From positions 15,130,155 to 15,194,154 of the forward strand of contig NC_134033.1 of the NCBI RefSeq assembly GCF_964204645.1: 64,000 nt of DNA, given 5' to 3'. Position 1 is the stretch's first letter; every line of letters begins with the position of its first letter. This document shows, one piece after another, positions 1 to 10,823 of this stretch. The stretch is from Tubulanus polymorphus. Lineage: Eukaryota > Nemertea > Palaeonemertea > Tubulaniformes > Tubulanidae. A program made the translations under genes and the position numbers. A model generated the notes under the pieces. The model saw nothing but the letters and a program-made list of their open reading frames with translations, ran no database searches and was not told the origin of the DNA.

Positions 1-655
1 ATAATAAAATAACAGTCACTAACAGCATACGGAATACGCACAGAGCTGAATTTCTAGGTAATAATTGATAACGGGAAAAAATAGACCGATAATCGGAAAT
101 AAACTTTGCCCCACGCTTTCAAACATGACCGAACGAAATTCTTTTTTAACGTATCGGGGGCCGATATAGGGGTGGACTTTGACAGGAAGGTGACAGAATC
201 AAATTCTTTAGAGGCCTTTTTTTCAATCATTTGGATTACAATCCGTCGCCCAGGATTTCGCCAAATCATTACGTATCAAAAAAAAAAATTTTTCTTTAAA
301 TCTCAGTTATATGTTCATCATAACTCTTCGCAAAAAAAGACATTAAAAATTTCTCAATAAGGAGGTAGATTATACGGGGATGTGTGGTTATATTTCAAGC
401 GAGCGAAGAGACAACCGACTAGTATTTATGTATGACAGGATTGGTTTATGACTGTTCATATAAACCTCACATAGAATTACATATGAATATTTCATAAATG
501 ATTGCATTTTTATGATTTTCCTCGCCGAGGCAGAGTGGAGAAACCCGAGTATCGGTAGACTCCCGAATCAGCGGCATTCCGAGTATTCCAATCCGAAGTG
601 TCTAGTATCGGGTGGAATTTTTTTCGAAATATGGTCTGCATGATTTTTTCTTGTG
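1..655. other. AT-rich stretch, nothing recognised
   Basis: No exon with both splice sites, no known domain and no obvious repeat could be supported here. The short open frames have no protein-like composition. It probably lies in an intron of the minus-strand DLG1 gene or in intergenic DNA. Confidence 0.4.
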
Positions 656-659
656 GTTT

Positions 660-703
660 TAATGATGATGATGATAATAATAATAATAATAATAATATTT
701 ATT
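660..703. repeat. (GAT/AAT)n microsatellite
   Basis: Several GAT triplets are followed directly by a run of AAT triplets. Confidence 0.9.
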
Positions 704-884
704 TATGGTACATTCTGTTCCATAAAACATCTCAAAAGACTTTCCAAATTACAGATATAAAACTTGAGTAATAGTAATTTAACTTCTATAGCGCCCTTAT
801 CATTGAAATACAATGTTCAACGGTGCTTTCCAATAAACTGGTATTATCACCCCCAGCCTATAAATCTAACCATTTATCAGTCAT

Positions 885-1085
885 CTCTCCCTGGGTAGAA
901 GTAACACCCGAGCAGCTGCTAGGCACTCAGGAGTCATCAGGCCAGGTACCCATTTACTCCTGGGTGGATAGAGGCAATGAGGATAAGTGCCTTACCCGGG
1001 GACACTACGGTAATGTACGAGGCTCGTACCCACGACCTCGCTTCCCAACGTCGAATTGCACCAACCACTCGCCCCCGCAATGCTT
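885..1085 (+). repeat. SINE-like interspersed repeat
   Basis: The stretch has a CCCATTTACTCCTGGGTGGA block, a GTGCCTTACCCGGGGACAC block and a region resembling a tRNA T-arm in reverse. I recognise this arrangement from old dispersed repeats of many invertebrates. The 89-codon open frame over it is incidental. Exact family is not determined. Confidence 0.5.
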
Positions 1086-1089
1086 GCGA

Positions 1090-1485
1090 TAAAACATTAA
1101 TTGAACATTGGGCAAATAAATAAGATGATAGCATGACACATGAAAACAGAAGGCAGATCAAATATTACCAAAACAGTCAGTATCAATAGGATTTGCAACT
1201 CCTCTTTGTGGCAAAAACCAGACTTCTAAACACGTATGAGACTTCTAATACTGTGAATTGATGCCACCAGTTTTTCATTGTAAAACACAACTGAAACATT
1301 GACGTCAGATGCTGTTAAACGATACCACGTCGTATTTAACGCGGATTACCCTCACTTGCCATGGGTGGAGTCAATAACGTTCAACGGTTGCGATCGAGGG
1401 GTCGACGACGACTACGTCAAAGCTAAACTGACTGTCTTCGAAAAATGAAAATCGCCATCTGAAGAACCCATCCCCCTTAGATCCG
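1090..1485. other. unannotated DNA
   Basis: No exon, repeat or RNA gene recognised. Confidence 0.4.
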
Positions 1486-1489
1486 GCTA

Positions 1490-1620
1490 GTCAGACTTAC
1501 ATTTACAACTGGTCTAAGCTTAGTTCTATAGCTAATCTAACAACTTAAGACCAGTCTAAGATCATCTTAGTGTTCTATAGACAATCTAACAGCTCAAGAA
1601 CAGTCTAACATTATTTGGTT
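1490..1620. repeat. 'AGACCAGTCTAAG' repeat-family fragment
   Basis: Several copies of short partly palindromic words (GACCAGTCTAAG, TTCTATAG, ATCTAACA) appear in alternating order. The same words form the inside of the TIR elements at 2615-2756 and 9172-9282, so this is probably a worn member of that family. Confidence 0.5.
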
Positions 1621-1767
1621 GTATAGCCAAACCCTTGTTAATGAGAATATGATATAGTATATCCTTAGTCAATAGCGAGCGGCCACAGCCGACCGGTCAC
1701 CAGACTATTTACCTGACTGGTCACCACACTATCCAGACAAAATTACAAACTGTGTCAATCACTACAG

Positions 1768-1840
1768 CTCAATGGTCTAGTGGTTAGGACAGAGGACTGG
1801 CAAGCAGAGGGCCCAGGTTCAAATCCCAGTGTGTCTAGGA
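1768..1840 (+). repeat. tRNA-like sequence, probably SINE head or tRNA pseudogene
   Basis: It has an A box TGGTCTAGTGG at 1773-1783 that fits TRGYNNARNGG, and a B box GGTTCAAATCC at 1816-1826. The spacing of about 32 nt is tRNA-like. The T-arm pairs poorly, and no convincing anticodon stem or acceptor stem can be drawn. A functional tRNA is therefore unlikely. A tRNA-derived SINE promoter is the better reading. Confidence 0.55.
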
Positions 1841-2184
1841 TTATCAGTGACCTATAGGTTTAGGGTTCAGGCCAGTTAAGGTTAGGGACTGACCACGCAC
1901 AATACCCTTTTTAATACCCTTTTTTGATAGAGTACAACCTTATGGGAACACCTTTTCAATGATATCATTTTGATATTTCTCAGATATTTGTGAGATCGAT
2001 ATCTCCGTTTCATCATGTTTTCAATTTACGAATGAAGCGCGTCTGAAAAGCGCAATTCGCCGACTTTTCCTTACATGTCACAGATTGAGATCAATTTACA
2101 CCGATGGATGGAATATTATTCTTTGTTCATCAGTTTTGATCGTCTCACTGCACGTGTAACAGCCTTTAACACTCTGTGCAAGTT

Positions 2185-2460
2185 AACCTCCAAGAAAAAT
2201 TGCCTCTATAAATCTCCCTATGACATCATCACTAGCTAGTTATATGGTGTATGCATATAACCTCCAAGGAAAATAGCCTCCGTATATCACCCTATGACAT
2301 CATCACTACCTAGTAATTTGATATATATATTACCCCCAACAATAGAGGTAGCCTTCACGAATCCCCCTATGACATCATCGCTGGTTTATTATTTGATACA
2401 TACATAGGCCCATAACATCCGAGAATGGCAGCTTCTATGAATCCCCTCATGACATCACGA
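2185..2460. repeat. about 75-bp diverged tandem repeat with CCTATGACATCATC core
   Basis: Four degenerate units each contain 'ACCTCCAA(G/A)..AATA/TGCCTC' followed by CCTATGACATCATC. TGACATCA resembles a CRE/AP-1 half-site variant. An extra single core occurs near 2794. Confidence 0.6.
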
Positions 2461-2512
2461 ATTATCTTTATTCAATATCCCATTTTCGTAATAATTACAG
2501 AGTCCCGAGGGC

Positions 2513-2618
2513 CCGGTTTTATAGACTGGTATCAACTTTAACCCGGGGATTAACTCAATTCATTTTCAATTGAGTCGCCCCCGGGTTGAAGTTAATGCCA
2601 GTCTATAAAACCAGGGGC
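2513..2618. mobile_element. hairpin MITE, family 'TATAGACTGG'
   Basis: The left arm begins GGCCCGGTTTTATAGACTGG and the right arm ends with its inverted copy (CCAGTCTATAAAACCAGGGG). Together they form an almost complete foldback of about 106 bp. A related hairpin lies at 40258-40428 and a tandem derivative at 63586-63995. Confidence 0.75.
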
Positions 2619-2756
2619 CAGTTGCATAGTCACGGCTTAGATTTAAGACCAGTCTAAGACCAACTAAGTTCTATACTCGATCCAACAATTTGAGACCAGT
2701 CTTAAGATTTAAGACCACTTTTGGACGTAAGTCACGACTGCGCAACTGGGCCCAGG
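2615..2756. mobile_element. MITE, family 'GGCCAGTTGCATAGTC'
   Basis: TIRs are GGGGCCAGTTGCATAGTC at the left and GACTGCGCAACTGGGCCC at the right. The inside is AGACCAGTCTAAG-type repeats. It directly abuts the preceding hairpin element, so the two may be a composite. Another copy is at 9172-9282. Confidence 0.7.
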
Positions 2757-3435
2757 CCCAGATGCATATTCCATTATAATAGGCTTACATCCCCCTATGA
2801 CATCATAGTCAACAGGCTGCGTTTTATAAACCCGTGACTCGCAATCTCGATCGGAAAAAAATCTCGTCTCAAAAAAACCGAACGTTACAAACTTTAGATT
2901 ATTTACGGTCGACCGAGAGACAGTTACAGAACTAATCGGGCGTCGCGTGTGTATAACTTTAGACGGTTTACGTATCATTAACCGAGCGCTCGATTAAACA
3001 GAAAACCGCAGTAATTATCGGTAATTAGCCCGACCGATGAGAGATCAATCGCATTAATCAATAAACGAGATCGATATTGACACTATTGATACACTATACC
3101 GAGTTCACTTTATAAAACACCGGCAAACAGTCAGCGGCAAACAGTCAGCTTCTTTCATCCGCTGCATCTTCTCTTTAAACCCTAGTCACTTCCGCATCAT
3201 TGCGGAGATAGGTAGGGAAGAGCGGGCACGTACGTGGCCTCTATTTTGGGTCGGCGCAAATCGGTAGAAAAGGCGGAACTCGTTCGACGACGTAGTCGCG
3301 ACCCATCGAAAATTTTGAAAATTTGAAGCTATTTAGTCGTACATTTTTACCGTCAAAGTTATTGAGTATTTCATACTTAGTCAGTGAAACATCGACATAA
3401 TATAATCAATTTCATCTTTGATAACCAGTCGACCT
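2757..3435. other. unannotated DNA
   Basis: Mixed-composition sequence with one direct doublet near 3120-3145 (two CGGCAAACAGTCAGC copies). No exon recognised. Confidence 0.4.
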
Positions 3436-3439
3436 ATTT

Positions 3440-3600
3440 CGGCTCATTTGCCCAGTGGTTAAACAGCTTGTCCAATACGAGTAACAGCCGAACTCAGGGT
3501 CTGTCGGGGAGGCACCTTTGCATCCAACGCACACCCCTAGGTACGGACCTGAAGAGGATGTTGAGAGGTTTGACAACCCGTTTAAACTAAACTAAACTAT
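3440..3600 (+). repeat. SINE-like repeat with (AAACT)n tail
   Basis: A tRNA-like head (TTTGCCCAGTGGTTAA, then a spaced GAACTCAGGGTC) is followed by a conserved-looking body and a short GTTTAAACTAAACTAAACT tail. This layout is typical of SINEs with short tandem tails. The class is an inference. Confidence 0.4.
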
Positions 3601-4305
3601 TCGATTTCCGAATTCAGTTTTGCAGTTTCTGGGCTTTGATCTGACTTGTGAAGGATAAAATCGGGTAGTATTGAAAAGGCCAGCTGAATAATTTGCACTA
3701 TCCAAGCCAAGCGCTGGTAGGGGGCCACGAGCAGGGGGAGCTTTAGGGGGTATATTCCCCCTTGAAGTCCCCCCCAATCACAGCGCTTGTAACAAACGAC
3801 ATTAGGCTTCTGTTGGATTTCCCGTTAAATGGACCAATCAGGAACATTTTACCGAACAAGGAAGTATTTTCGCCAGTTAGTCAAATCTTTGTCATGCGGC
3901 GTCATGCGCGAAGATGTACCCGTAATGAAATCACGCGTCGCGAGACCAGGGGGCTGGCTGGTTGAAGCGAGTTCGGGGAGCGATACCACACCCCTGGCAA
4001 GCGAGGATGACAGTAAGTCAAATCGCTTTGTTACCGCTATTTATGATATCGATTCGCTATTAATAATACAGATTGAACCGGTCAACGTTATCAATGTTTC
4101 ATCTTTGTTCAGCTGTTAACTGGCTATATTACTGCACAATAAATTCAGTACACAATATCTAAATACGCTCAATCTCTTCAACTTAAACCAACGATCAATA
4201 TGAAGAGTTTATACGATGAACTGGTGAAATACGACCAGTCTAAGAATTAAGGGAGACTACGTAGGGAATGCAGGGTCGGATTAGACAATCAGAAATTCCC
4301 CTCGA
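3601..4305. other. unannotated DNA
   Basis: No supported gene. The short plus-strand open frames here lack splice support or domain resemblance. The word TGGCAAGCGAGGAT occurs once near 3996 and recurs at 22.7 and 55.5 kb. Confidence 0.4.
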
Positions 4306-4309
4306 CTCT

Positions 4310-4755
4310 CATTCATCAGTAATCTAGAGGGTAAGACACTCAGTAATAACTTTCACATTTCTGTTCAAATTAACCAGTTATTAAGGGGGGAAATACCCTC
4401 AATAACATCCTTCATATTTCTGTTCAAATTAATCAGTTATCAACAGTAAGACCCTCAGTAACATCTTTCATATTTCTGTTCAAATTAATCAGTAATCAAC
4501 AGTAAGACCCTCAGTAACATCTTTCATATTTCTGTTCAAATTAATCAGTAATCACCAGTAAGACCCTCAGTAAGAACTTTCAAATTTCCGTTCAAATTAA
4601 TCAGTAATCAACAGTAAGACCCTCAATAACATCCTTCATATTTCTGTTCAAATTAATCAGTTATTAAGGAGGCAAGACCCTCCAGACTTCATATTTCTAT
4701 TCAACTAATTAGTAAATCGACAGTAAGACCCTCAGTAACAACTATTAGATTCCTC
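4310..4755. repeat. 56-bp minisatellite, about 7 units
   Basis: The unit contains CAGTAAGACCCTCAGTAACA and TTCTGTTCAAATTAATCAGT. Consecutive ACCCTCAGTA anchors are 56 bp apart. Units diverge towards both ends. Confidence 0.9.
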
Positions 4756-4973
4756 AACATACATCAAACAAATCAAACCGGGACCAAAAAATTACAAAAT
4801 AGCAAAAATACATAAAGCTTTCAGTATTTTTGAATACATTTAATACCGTGAATAGATGTCAGGGGCGTCTGCTAGAGATACACATGTATGTGATATTAAT
4901 TTTACCTGTTTCTCAGTTAAATAATCAATAACGACTGCATATAGACAATGATGTAGTTTATTATTAATCCGTG

Positions 4974-5034
4974 TTTGAGGCGACGGTGGTCGTGGTGCTG
5001 CTGCTGCGCTCGGCGTCCGTGGAGGGAGCTGTTA
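4974..5034 (-). CDS. candidate 3'-terminal coding exon, unidentified minus-strand gene
   Basis: On the minus strand an acceptor-like TATTGACGCAG precedes an open segment ending ASNTD then TAA. An AATAAA overlaps the sequence directly after the stop. The encoded tail is rich in Ser and Thr. It starts needing one carried-over base, and the candidate exon at 6522-6584 ends with exactly one, so the two join in frame (ELFP, then V, then TAPSTD). The acceptor has a weak pyrimidine tract and no family is recognised. Both segments could be chance. Confidence 0.22.
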
Positions 5035-5139
5035 CTGCGTCAATAGTCAACATACTGAATACTACGTATCATAAAATACAGTCAACAACATCTGTGACAT
5101 CAGTATCGGAGAGAGAGCACGGCTTTTATTAGTACGGTA

Positions 5140-5545
5140 AACGCTCAACAGGTGGTAGCACTATCTGGCTTTTGTTGCTTACGGCAGTGTCCAACAGATG
5201 GCAGCACTATCTGGCCGATATAGCAGCAGTACAAGCAACAGCTTATATCAGTTACGGTGATATCCAACAGATGACAGCACCGTCTAGCCGTCATGCATCA
5301 GATTTGATCAGTTACAGTTCTGTTCAACAGATGACAGCCCTGTCTGGATTGAGACAGCCATACCAATTCATTAGTTACGGTAATTACCAACAGATGACAG
5401 CACTATCTAAGCTCCACGAGACATTAGTTCGAGTGAGTATCCGCAAGGTGACAGCACTTTCCACGGAAAGTTTTCGCATGGTATGTTTAAAGCGAACACC
5501 GAGTAGAAGACAGCACTTTCCGGACCGCAGGGAAATATCAATGTA
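5140..5545 (+). repeat. about 60-bp minisatellite with an open plus-strand frame
   Basis: Seven diverged units contain CAACAGATGACAGCACTATCT. Unit spacing is close to 60 bp, so a plus-strand frame from 5172 stays open for 124 codons with a recurring SYGxxQQMTAxS motif. The open frame follows from the unit length, and no splice or start context supports a protein. Confidence 0.75.
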
Positions 5546-5762
5546 GTGGATTAGTATCGATATCATACAACAGAGTGCGCCGCTAGCTATCAATACAACC
5601 CACCAGTACTATTCAGTACTATTCCAAATTGCTAAATTTATGTTTCGCTTTGGCCTTTTTATGCAATTGTAATTATCTCATGTTCACAGGCATATATTTT
5701 TTGTTTTCATGTTGAAATTTTTACATTCTTTTACTTTTGTTTTGTATTGTTATGTATTGTAT

Positions 5763-5835
5763 CGTGTGGTGTGGTGTGGTGTGGTGTGGTATGGTATGGT
5801 ATGGTATGGTATGGTATTGTATTGTATTGTATTGC
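5763..5835. repeat. (TGGTG/TGGTA/TTGTA)n pentanucleotide microsatellite
   Basis: Three successive blocks of 5-bp units (GTGGT, then ATGGT, then ATTGT) suggest point mutations that spread inside one array. Confidence 0.9.
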
Positions 5836-6120
5836 TGTAACTGACTGCAACGATGAAATACTGTAAAATACCAACTTACCTCAATTCAAAGGTTGCCGAT
5901 TAGATGTTTTATCCAAACTTCTTTCGTCTTACGGTTAATCTTCTAGTTCCACACCTCCAGCGTGACCCGTGTCCAGTACGACCTATATGAACTCTGTCCG
6001 ATGAACCTATATGCCATTCGTCTGCTGGGACCTGTATCATGACCTGTATCATTCATTGTTTACAATTCATACTAATTACATAACATTTAACAGAAAAAGT
6101 CAGACATTTCAACATGAATA

Positions 6121-6412
6121 GGCTTAACAAAAACGATACCTTGTTTCTCCTAATCGGCCGGGTCACTTTTTTTTAAAAATACATTAAAATTTGTAGGCCT
6201 AATCATTTCTGTAACTGCCGGGTCTGTTATTTTTCCCTTGATCATGATTTAGAAAAAAATTTGTAATCATTTCTATAACTGCCGGGTCTGTTTATTGTTA
6301 CATTGATCATGATTTTTTTTTTAAAGTAACGTACAGGGTAGATAGGTGACTACCCGGATCAACTTGTAAGCTCAGCAGAGCGGAGAAACAAAGTATCAAC
6401 TTTTTTTTAGCC
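6121..6412. mobile_element. MITE family C copy 1 (GGCTTAA..GATACCTTGTTTCTCC)
   Basis: The left end GGCTTAAC, then GATACCTTGTTTCTCC, mirrors the right end GGAGAAACAAAGTATC then TTTTAGCC. Inside are paired motifs CGGCCGGGTCA, CTGCCGGGTCTGTTAT, TGATCATGATTT and AGCTCAGCAGAGCGGAG. Further copies lie at 20379-20600, 37548-37705 and 57195-57777. Confidence 0.8.
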
Positions 6413-6521
6413 ATTAATAAATAAATAGAAGAATCTTCGGGGCGTGTCTGAAAAATTATATCTAAAATAAATTACGTATATTATTATTATGCATCATCAT
6501 TACAACGTCTCGGGAATTCAC

Positions 6522-6584
6522 CTGGAAACAACTCCGTATCAGTTTCATCAACACCTATCTCTAGAGCCCGAGTTTCCATCAATC
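6522..6584 (-). CDS. candidate internal coding exon, unidentified minus-strand gene
   Basis: The minus strand shows the acceptor AAATTTATTTCAG, 63 nt of open frame (LMETRALEIGVDETDTELFP) and the donor GTGAAT. It needs a phase-1 input and gives a phase-1 output. DLG1 exon 4 upstream ends in phase 0, so direct joining to DLG1 is not possible without another exon. The pair with 4974-5034 could be the end of a separate gene. Low confidence, as composition and splice sites are the only support. Confidence 0.22.
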
Positions 6585-6924
6585 CTGAAATAAATTTCAT
6601 CAGATTCTCGCTAGCGGATTTCGATGAATTTGCTTGGCGTCGCCCACACGACAGTAACTGTTCTGGTGGGCGATGCTGGACTCATCTACGTTAGATAGGT
6701 GTCGACTGATGCTGCACAGAGATTCGAAATAAAACACGAGATGAGATTGTTATTTTAACGAACAACACGAAGAGACAAGCTACACTTGTCATTGTTTCAA
6801 ATGTCAAGGTCGTCGAAACGTTCTAATAGTGTCGCATATGAAGACCTGTCTGACAGACGGGTCGAGTGCTGGCAGTGCCTCTAGTCTCCTGACACAGAGA
6901 GGGGGAGAGGGGGAGGGTGTTCTA

Positions 6925-7330
6925 AACATCACTACTCTCTTAGTTTTGAAAATGGCTCATAGAATTGAATCTAAACGTCACTACTCTCTTAGTTTTGAAA
7001 ATGGCTCATAGAATTGAATCTAAACGTCACTACTCTCTTAGTTTTGAAAATGTCTCATAGAATCGAGTCTAAACGTCACTACTCCATTAGTTTTGAAAAT
7101 GTCTTATAGAATTGAGTCTAAACGCCACTCTACTCTCTTAGATTTACAAAAGGGCTCACTGGATTGAGTCGAAACCAGTACTCTTAGTTTTTCAAAAAGG
7201 CTCGGATTGAGTCTAAACGTCATTATTCTCCCAGTTTTGAAAAAGTCTCATAGAATTGAGTCTAAACGTCACTATTCTCTTAGTTTTGAAAATGTCTCAT
7301 AGAATTGAGTCTAAACGTCATTACTCACAT
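6925..7330. repeat. 49-bp minisatellite, about 8 units
   Basis: The unit contains CTAAACGTCACTACTCTCTT then AGTTTTGAAAATGGCTCATA. The CTAAACGTCA anchors at 6971 and 7020 are 49 bp apart. Outer units are degenerate. Confidence 0.9.
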
Positions 7331-7429
7331 ATTTTCAAAAATACTGTATAGAGTTATTACCTCACAAATCTCTCAGTTTATTTTTCATGATTGAGGCGTG
7401 TTCATACGAAGGTGTCATATATCCAGCTA

Positions 7430-7560
7430 CCTTCCGACGACAGCGAGAGGGGGTGTCTTATACCAAGTCCCCTGTGACGGTAAGCACGTAGGAGGGGGTG
7501 TCTTATACCTAGCCCCCCTGTAACGGTAAGCACGGAGGAGGGGGTGTCATATCGCTATAT
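7430..7560. repeat. about 50-bp G-rich tandem repeat, 3 units
   Basis: The units carry GAGGGGGTGTCTTATACC and TGTAACGGTAAGCACG. Confidence 0.75.
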
Positions 7561-7729
7561 CTATTCGGAGTAGGTAGAGAGGGTCTTATGTTACATCTGA
7601 GTGCGAAGATACCCGCGAGACAATAGAAATACAATCATGACTTATATATTCCTAGATGTCGTCTACAATATCTGCTATACATGAGATCGCAGTTTCAGTT
7701 TTGAAATGAACTTCACGACGCTTTGTTAA

Positions 7730-8012
7730 CCCTTTCAGTGCTGACTTATTAATACCCTGTATAGTGCTGGAGATAATTTGAAAATTTTAAAAAATTCCAC
7801 CCTAGTGTGTTGAATAATGGGAATACCGCTATAGTGCGTCTACACCGCGGCGCGGTGTATCGTTAGTTACTAATATTTCACTATGTTTGACTGATGCTGC
7901 CATTTTTCAAGAGAGATAATTACTAATTACATCAATACACCGCAGTGCGATGTACTAGCAAAATCCATCACTGATTTATACACCGCACTGTGGTGTAGAC
8001 GCACTGAAAGGG
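7730..8012. mobile_element. TTAA-flanked MITE (piggyBac-like), copy 1
   Basis: This 283-bp element starts CCCTTTCAGTGC and ends GCACTGAAAGGG, exact inverted copies. It is flanked on both sides by TTAA (7726-7729 and 8013-8016). CCC ends with a TTAA target duplication are the hallmark of piggyBac-type transposons. There is no transposase frame, so it is non-autonomous. Subterminal palindromes of the form TACACCGC...GCGGTGTA lie inside each end. Other copies: 11050-11490, 44823-45007 and, inverted, 57782-58068. Confidence 0.88.
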
Positions 8013-8114
8013 TTAATACAATTGCACGACTACCTCGGGAAGTCCTCGCTACATCTCGGGCGACTTGTCTGAGTCGACAGGATTGGGATAATCAGTCCGC
8101 GAGGGTCTCTATGT

Positions 8115-8335
8115 ATCACTAGTGGTATCAGGCAGGTATCACTAGCCGTATCAGGCAGGTATCACTAGCGGTATCAGGCAGGTATCACTAGCGGTATCAG
8201 GAAGGTATCACTAGCGGTATCAGGCAGGTATCACTAGCGGTATCAGGCAGGTATCACTAGCGGTATCAGGCAGGTATCACTAGTGGTATCAGGCAGGTAT
8301 CACTAGCGGTATCAGGAAGGTATCAACGTCTATTT
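8115..8335. repeat. 23-bp minisatellite, about 10 units
   Basis: The unit is GTATCACTAGCGGTATCAGG plus CAG, almost uniform, which suggests recent expansion. Confidence 0.93.
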
Positions 8336-8864
8336 CGTTAATGATATTTTTCCGCTTTAATTAACTATGCTGTAGTAACGTTGAGGAGGCGCGCGACGAG
8401 GCAGTCACTGCTGCCTACAGGTATTAATTATACCAATCACTCGAGCAAATTCATCTGACGCAGAACGATCTGACAACTTCGTTCGTCTGCCAGTCTGTTG
8501 TACTTCACAGTCAGTAACTTCAACCGGGTGGCCACTGACTAGCTATTTCCCAGACTATTCCCCGACATGCACCTAGTTCTCCCTGACTTGATCTGCTAAG
8601 AATCTAATCAATCAACACAGTCAAATAGACGGAAACTGTTTGATTTTATGCGCCATCTCAACAAACTTCCGCTGTAAGTGTCCACCCTGTTCCATTACCA
8701 TGACCCATTGACTTGATTCATATCTAAGTACAGCGTTTAAACTCAAAAGCTAAATCTTTATCGAGAACCGCCGAAATGGGTCCATAATTTCGAGATCTTT
8801 CGGAATGTTTAAAGAAGTTTCCGTAAGTCGCGAAAATGTGTCGAGTAAATGAAACGAAACTTAC
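8336..8864. other. unannotated DNA next to DLG1 exon 4
   Basis: This is downstream intron sequence of DLG1 on the minus strand. No PDZ1 exon was recognised here. Confidence 0.4.
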
Positions 8865-9071
8865 CGGTAAGTCGTTATCGACCGAATCTTCCGGGTCCGA
8901 TTCTTCTTTAGCTACTCGTATAGGTGGCGGCACCGTCTGCGGCGGAGGAGCCGACGTCGTCGTCGGGATGGAAGATTTGTTGATAAGTTCCATGACTTGC
9001 GCGGTGATGTCGTTGGAGTGCTCCGGCGGCGGGGGCGGAGGCGGTAGGTCGTCGTTGTTCAAACGGTTTTT
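8865..9071 (-). CDS. DLG1: DLG1 exon 4: proline-rich linker between L27 and PDZ1
   Basis: The minus strand reads acceptor CATATTTTTCCAG, 207 nt (69 codons, phase 0 to 0), then donor GTAAGT. The peptide starts KNRLNNDDLP, has a run of prolines, a short amphipathic stretch (NDITAQVMELINKSS), a second Pro/Thr-rich part (TTTSAPPPQTVPPP) and an acidic end (EESDPEDSVDNDLP). It follows exon 3 in frame. Known DLG1/SAP97 proteins have a long, poorly conserved, proline-rich linker between L27 and PDZ1, and this position and composition fit. The next exon expected would lead into PDZ1 but is not seen in the remaining 8.8 kb. Higher GC than the flanks supports coding. Confidence 0.82.
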
Positions 9072-9171
9072 CTGGAAAAATATGTAACGGAAAGAATTGA
9101 TTTTTTGAAATTTTTGAGAAAAATTTAACCCTTTCATTTTCACACCCTATAACGCCGGCTACTTTATCAAC

Positions 9172-9282
9172 GGCCAGTTGCATAGTCAAATAATTTCTAA
9201 CTCTTAAGATTGGTCTTAAAGTGTTAGATTGGCTATAGAACCAGCATGGTCGTAGACTAGCCTGGAATGAGCAACTGACCCC
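9172..9282. mobile_element. MITE, family 'GGCCAGTTGCATAGTC', second copy
   Basis: The left end GGCCAGTTGCATAGTC and a worn right end GAGCAACTGACCCC flank interior words TCTTAAGATTGGTCTTAA and TCTATAG-like pieces. It lies just upstream of DLG1 exon 4, inside intron 3. A further decayed fragment with GTCTTAGACCGGTCTTAA follows to about 9325. Confidence 0.65.
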
Positions 9283-10323
9283 AGGGTATAGAACTAACAC
9301 GGTCTTAGACCGGTCTTAAAATCAAAGCAATGATTATGGAAACGACCCCTGGTACCACTAGAAAGAGATATCTAAATACGGTAAGGAATTGCTGATATTT
9401 GGGGATTCAAGACAAGTAATAATTGACAAATGGCTATTCATACGTAATCTTTATATCATGAAACCTTCGTGAAAAAAATTATCCAACAAACTTGAACAAC
9501 TGGGGCTGGGGAAGTAAATAGAGTGACTCCGATATTCAGTTCATCCCCGAGATTAGGCAAGAATGAATAGAGGTCTATTATATATAGAGCATTGTAAATC
9601 AGAGATTCTATGACTATTGGATGAATTAGGGAGGTTTACTCCCACCTCCCTGGATGAATAGAGGTTGCCAAACTGCTGCTGCTGCTGCTGCTGGTAGAGA
9701 ATATCGGGAATTGAGGAGAGTATTCTCACTGTGATGTTACATTTTATCCTCTATCCATCTCTATCTCACTAATAACGGCAGAAGCTTTTAAAATGTATTT
9801 CGCTACTTAAAAATATCAACCGTCAAATGATATACGCGGCGAACGAGACAAGAGGGGGGGAGAGAGAGAAAGAGGGAAAGGAGAGGAGAGAGAGGGAGAA
9901 AACATCCCTCGCCATCTCTACCCTCAACAGTAACATTACCCCATCAAGTATTTCATACAGATCCCGCACAGAGATGTAGGTGGCGAAAGAAATAAAAGGA
10001 AAATAGTTGATATCCAAACGCCACACTGGAGAAGCTACCTGGGCTTCCTTTTATTCAAATTTTAATTGTTCTCAGATGTAATTTCACCCAGCATTTTTTT
10101 TTAACAAGGAAAATGAAAAAAAAAAAAAACGAAAGTCTTACATCTCTACCCGCGTGCCTCCCCTTTCACCCCCCCTCCCCACGATAGCTCCTCCCTCTGT
10201 ATCTGATTCTATCCCCTCGTGGACCCCCTAAACAGCATTCGCGTGAATCATGCCGACCACGTACAACTGTATATACATCATACATATGATTAAACACATC
10301 CGAATGTCTACTGACTGCGCAGT
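9283..10323. other. DLG1 intron 3, low-complexity pieces
   Basis: It contains (CTG)6-7 at about 9673-9693, a GA-rich tract at 9840-9900 and poly-A at 10115-10130. Nothing coding is supported. Confidence 0.5.
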
Positions 10324-10329
10324 ATTCAA

Positions 10330-10395
10330 CAGGGCACCAGTCTCACAGGACACCAGTCTCACAGGGCATCAGTCTCACAGGGCACCAGTCTCATT
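10330..10395. repeat. 19-bp tandem repeat, about 4 units
   Basis: Units of CACCAGTCTCACAGGG(C/A)CA-type follow each other in DLG1 intron 3. Confidence 0.8.
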
Positions 10396-10823
10396 GTTAT
10401 CATACAAGCGCGTGGATATTCAATTAGCGTTAAATGACTAATCACTTGATCATCAGTGAATTCATTACAAATCATTATCACACAAGTATCTAGAACCGCA
10501 TTAGTCGCATTAGTCGCCAGTTAGTTCGTCGTAATTCGGCCTGTACATCAGAAACGGACCGCTAAGAATGGACCGAATCAATGCAGAGTGTTCGCACACG
10601 TTCTAAAATCAGACCACTGGTTCAGCTAAAAACACGACACTGCGATTGACAGACAATTGAAGTTTCTATTGACTCGGAGAAATGGTCCGTTTTGAAACTT
10701 AGAATAAAACTGGACTGGTCTTACGTTCTAAAGTGGAATGGACCGTACTTAGGAGGCGTGAACGCTTGGTCGATTCTAATTTAGAACGTTCTAAATAAAG
10801 CGGTGTATAGAATAATGATATAC
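10396..10823. other. DLG1 intron 3, remainder
   Basis: It has a loose AGAATGGACC / GGACCGTACTTAG pattern that looks like a decayed foldback (GGTCCGTTT and related words in both orientations). No gene recognised. Confidence 0.35.

Noticed and set aside
1768-1840. Functional tRNA gene
   Set aside because: A and B boxes are present but the T-arm and acceptor stem do not pair and no clear anticodon loop exists.
5172-5546. 124-codon plus-strand frame with SYGxxQQMTA repeats
   Set aside because: Same reason: a 60-bp minisatellite keeps the frame open. No promoter, splice or family support.
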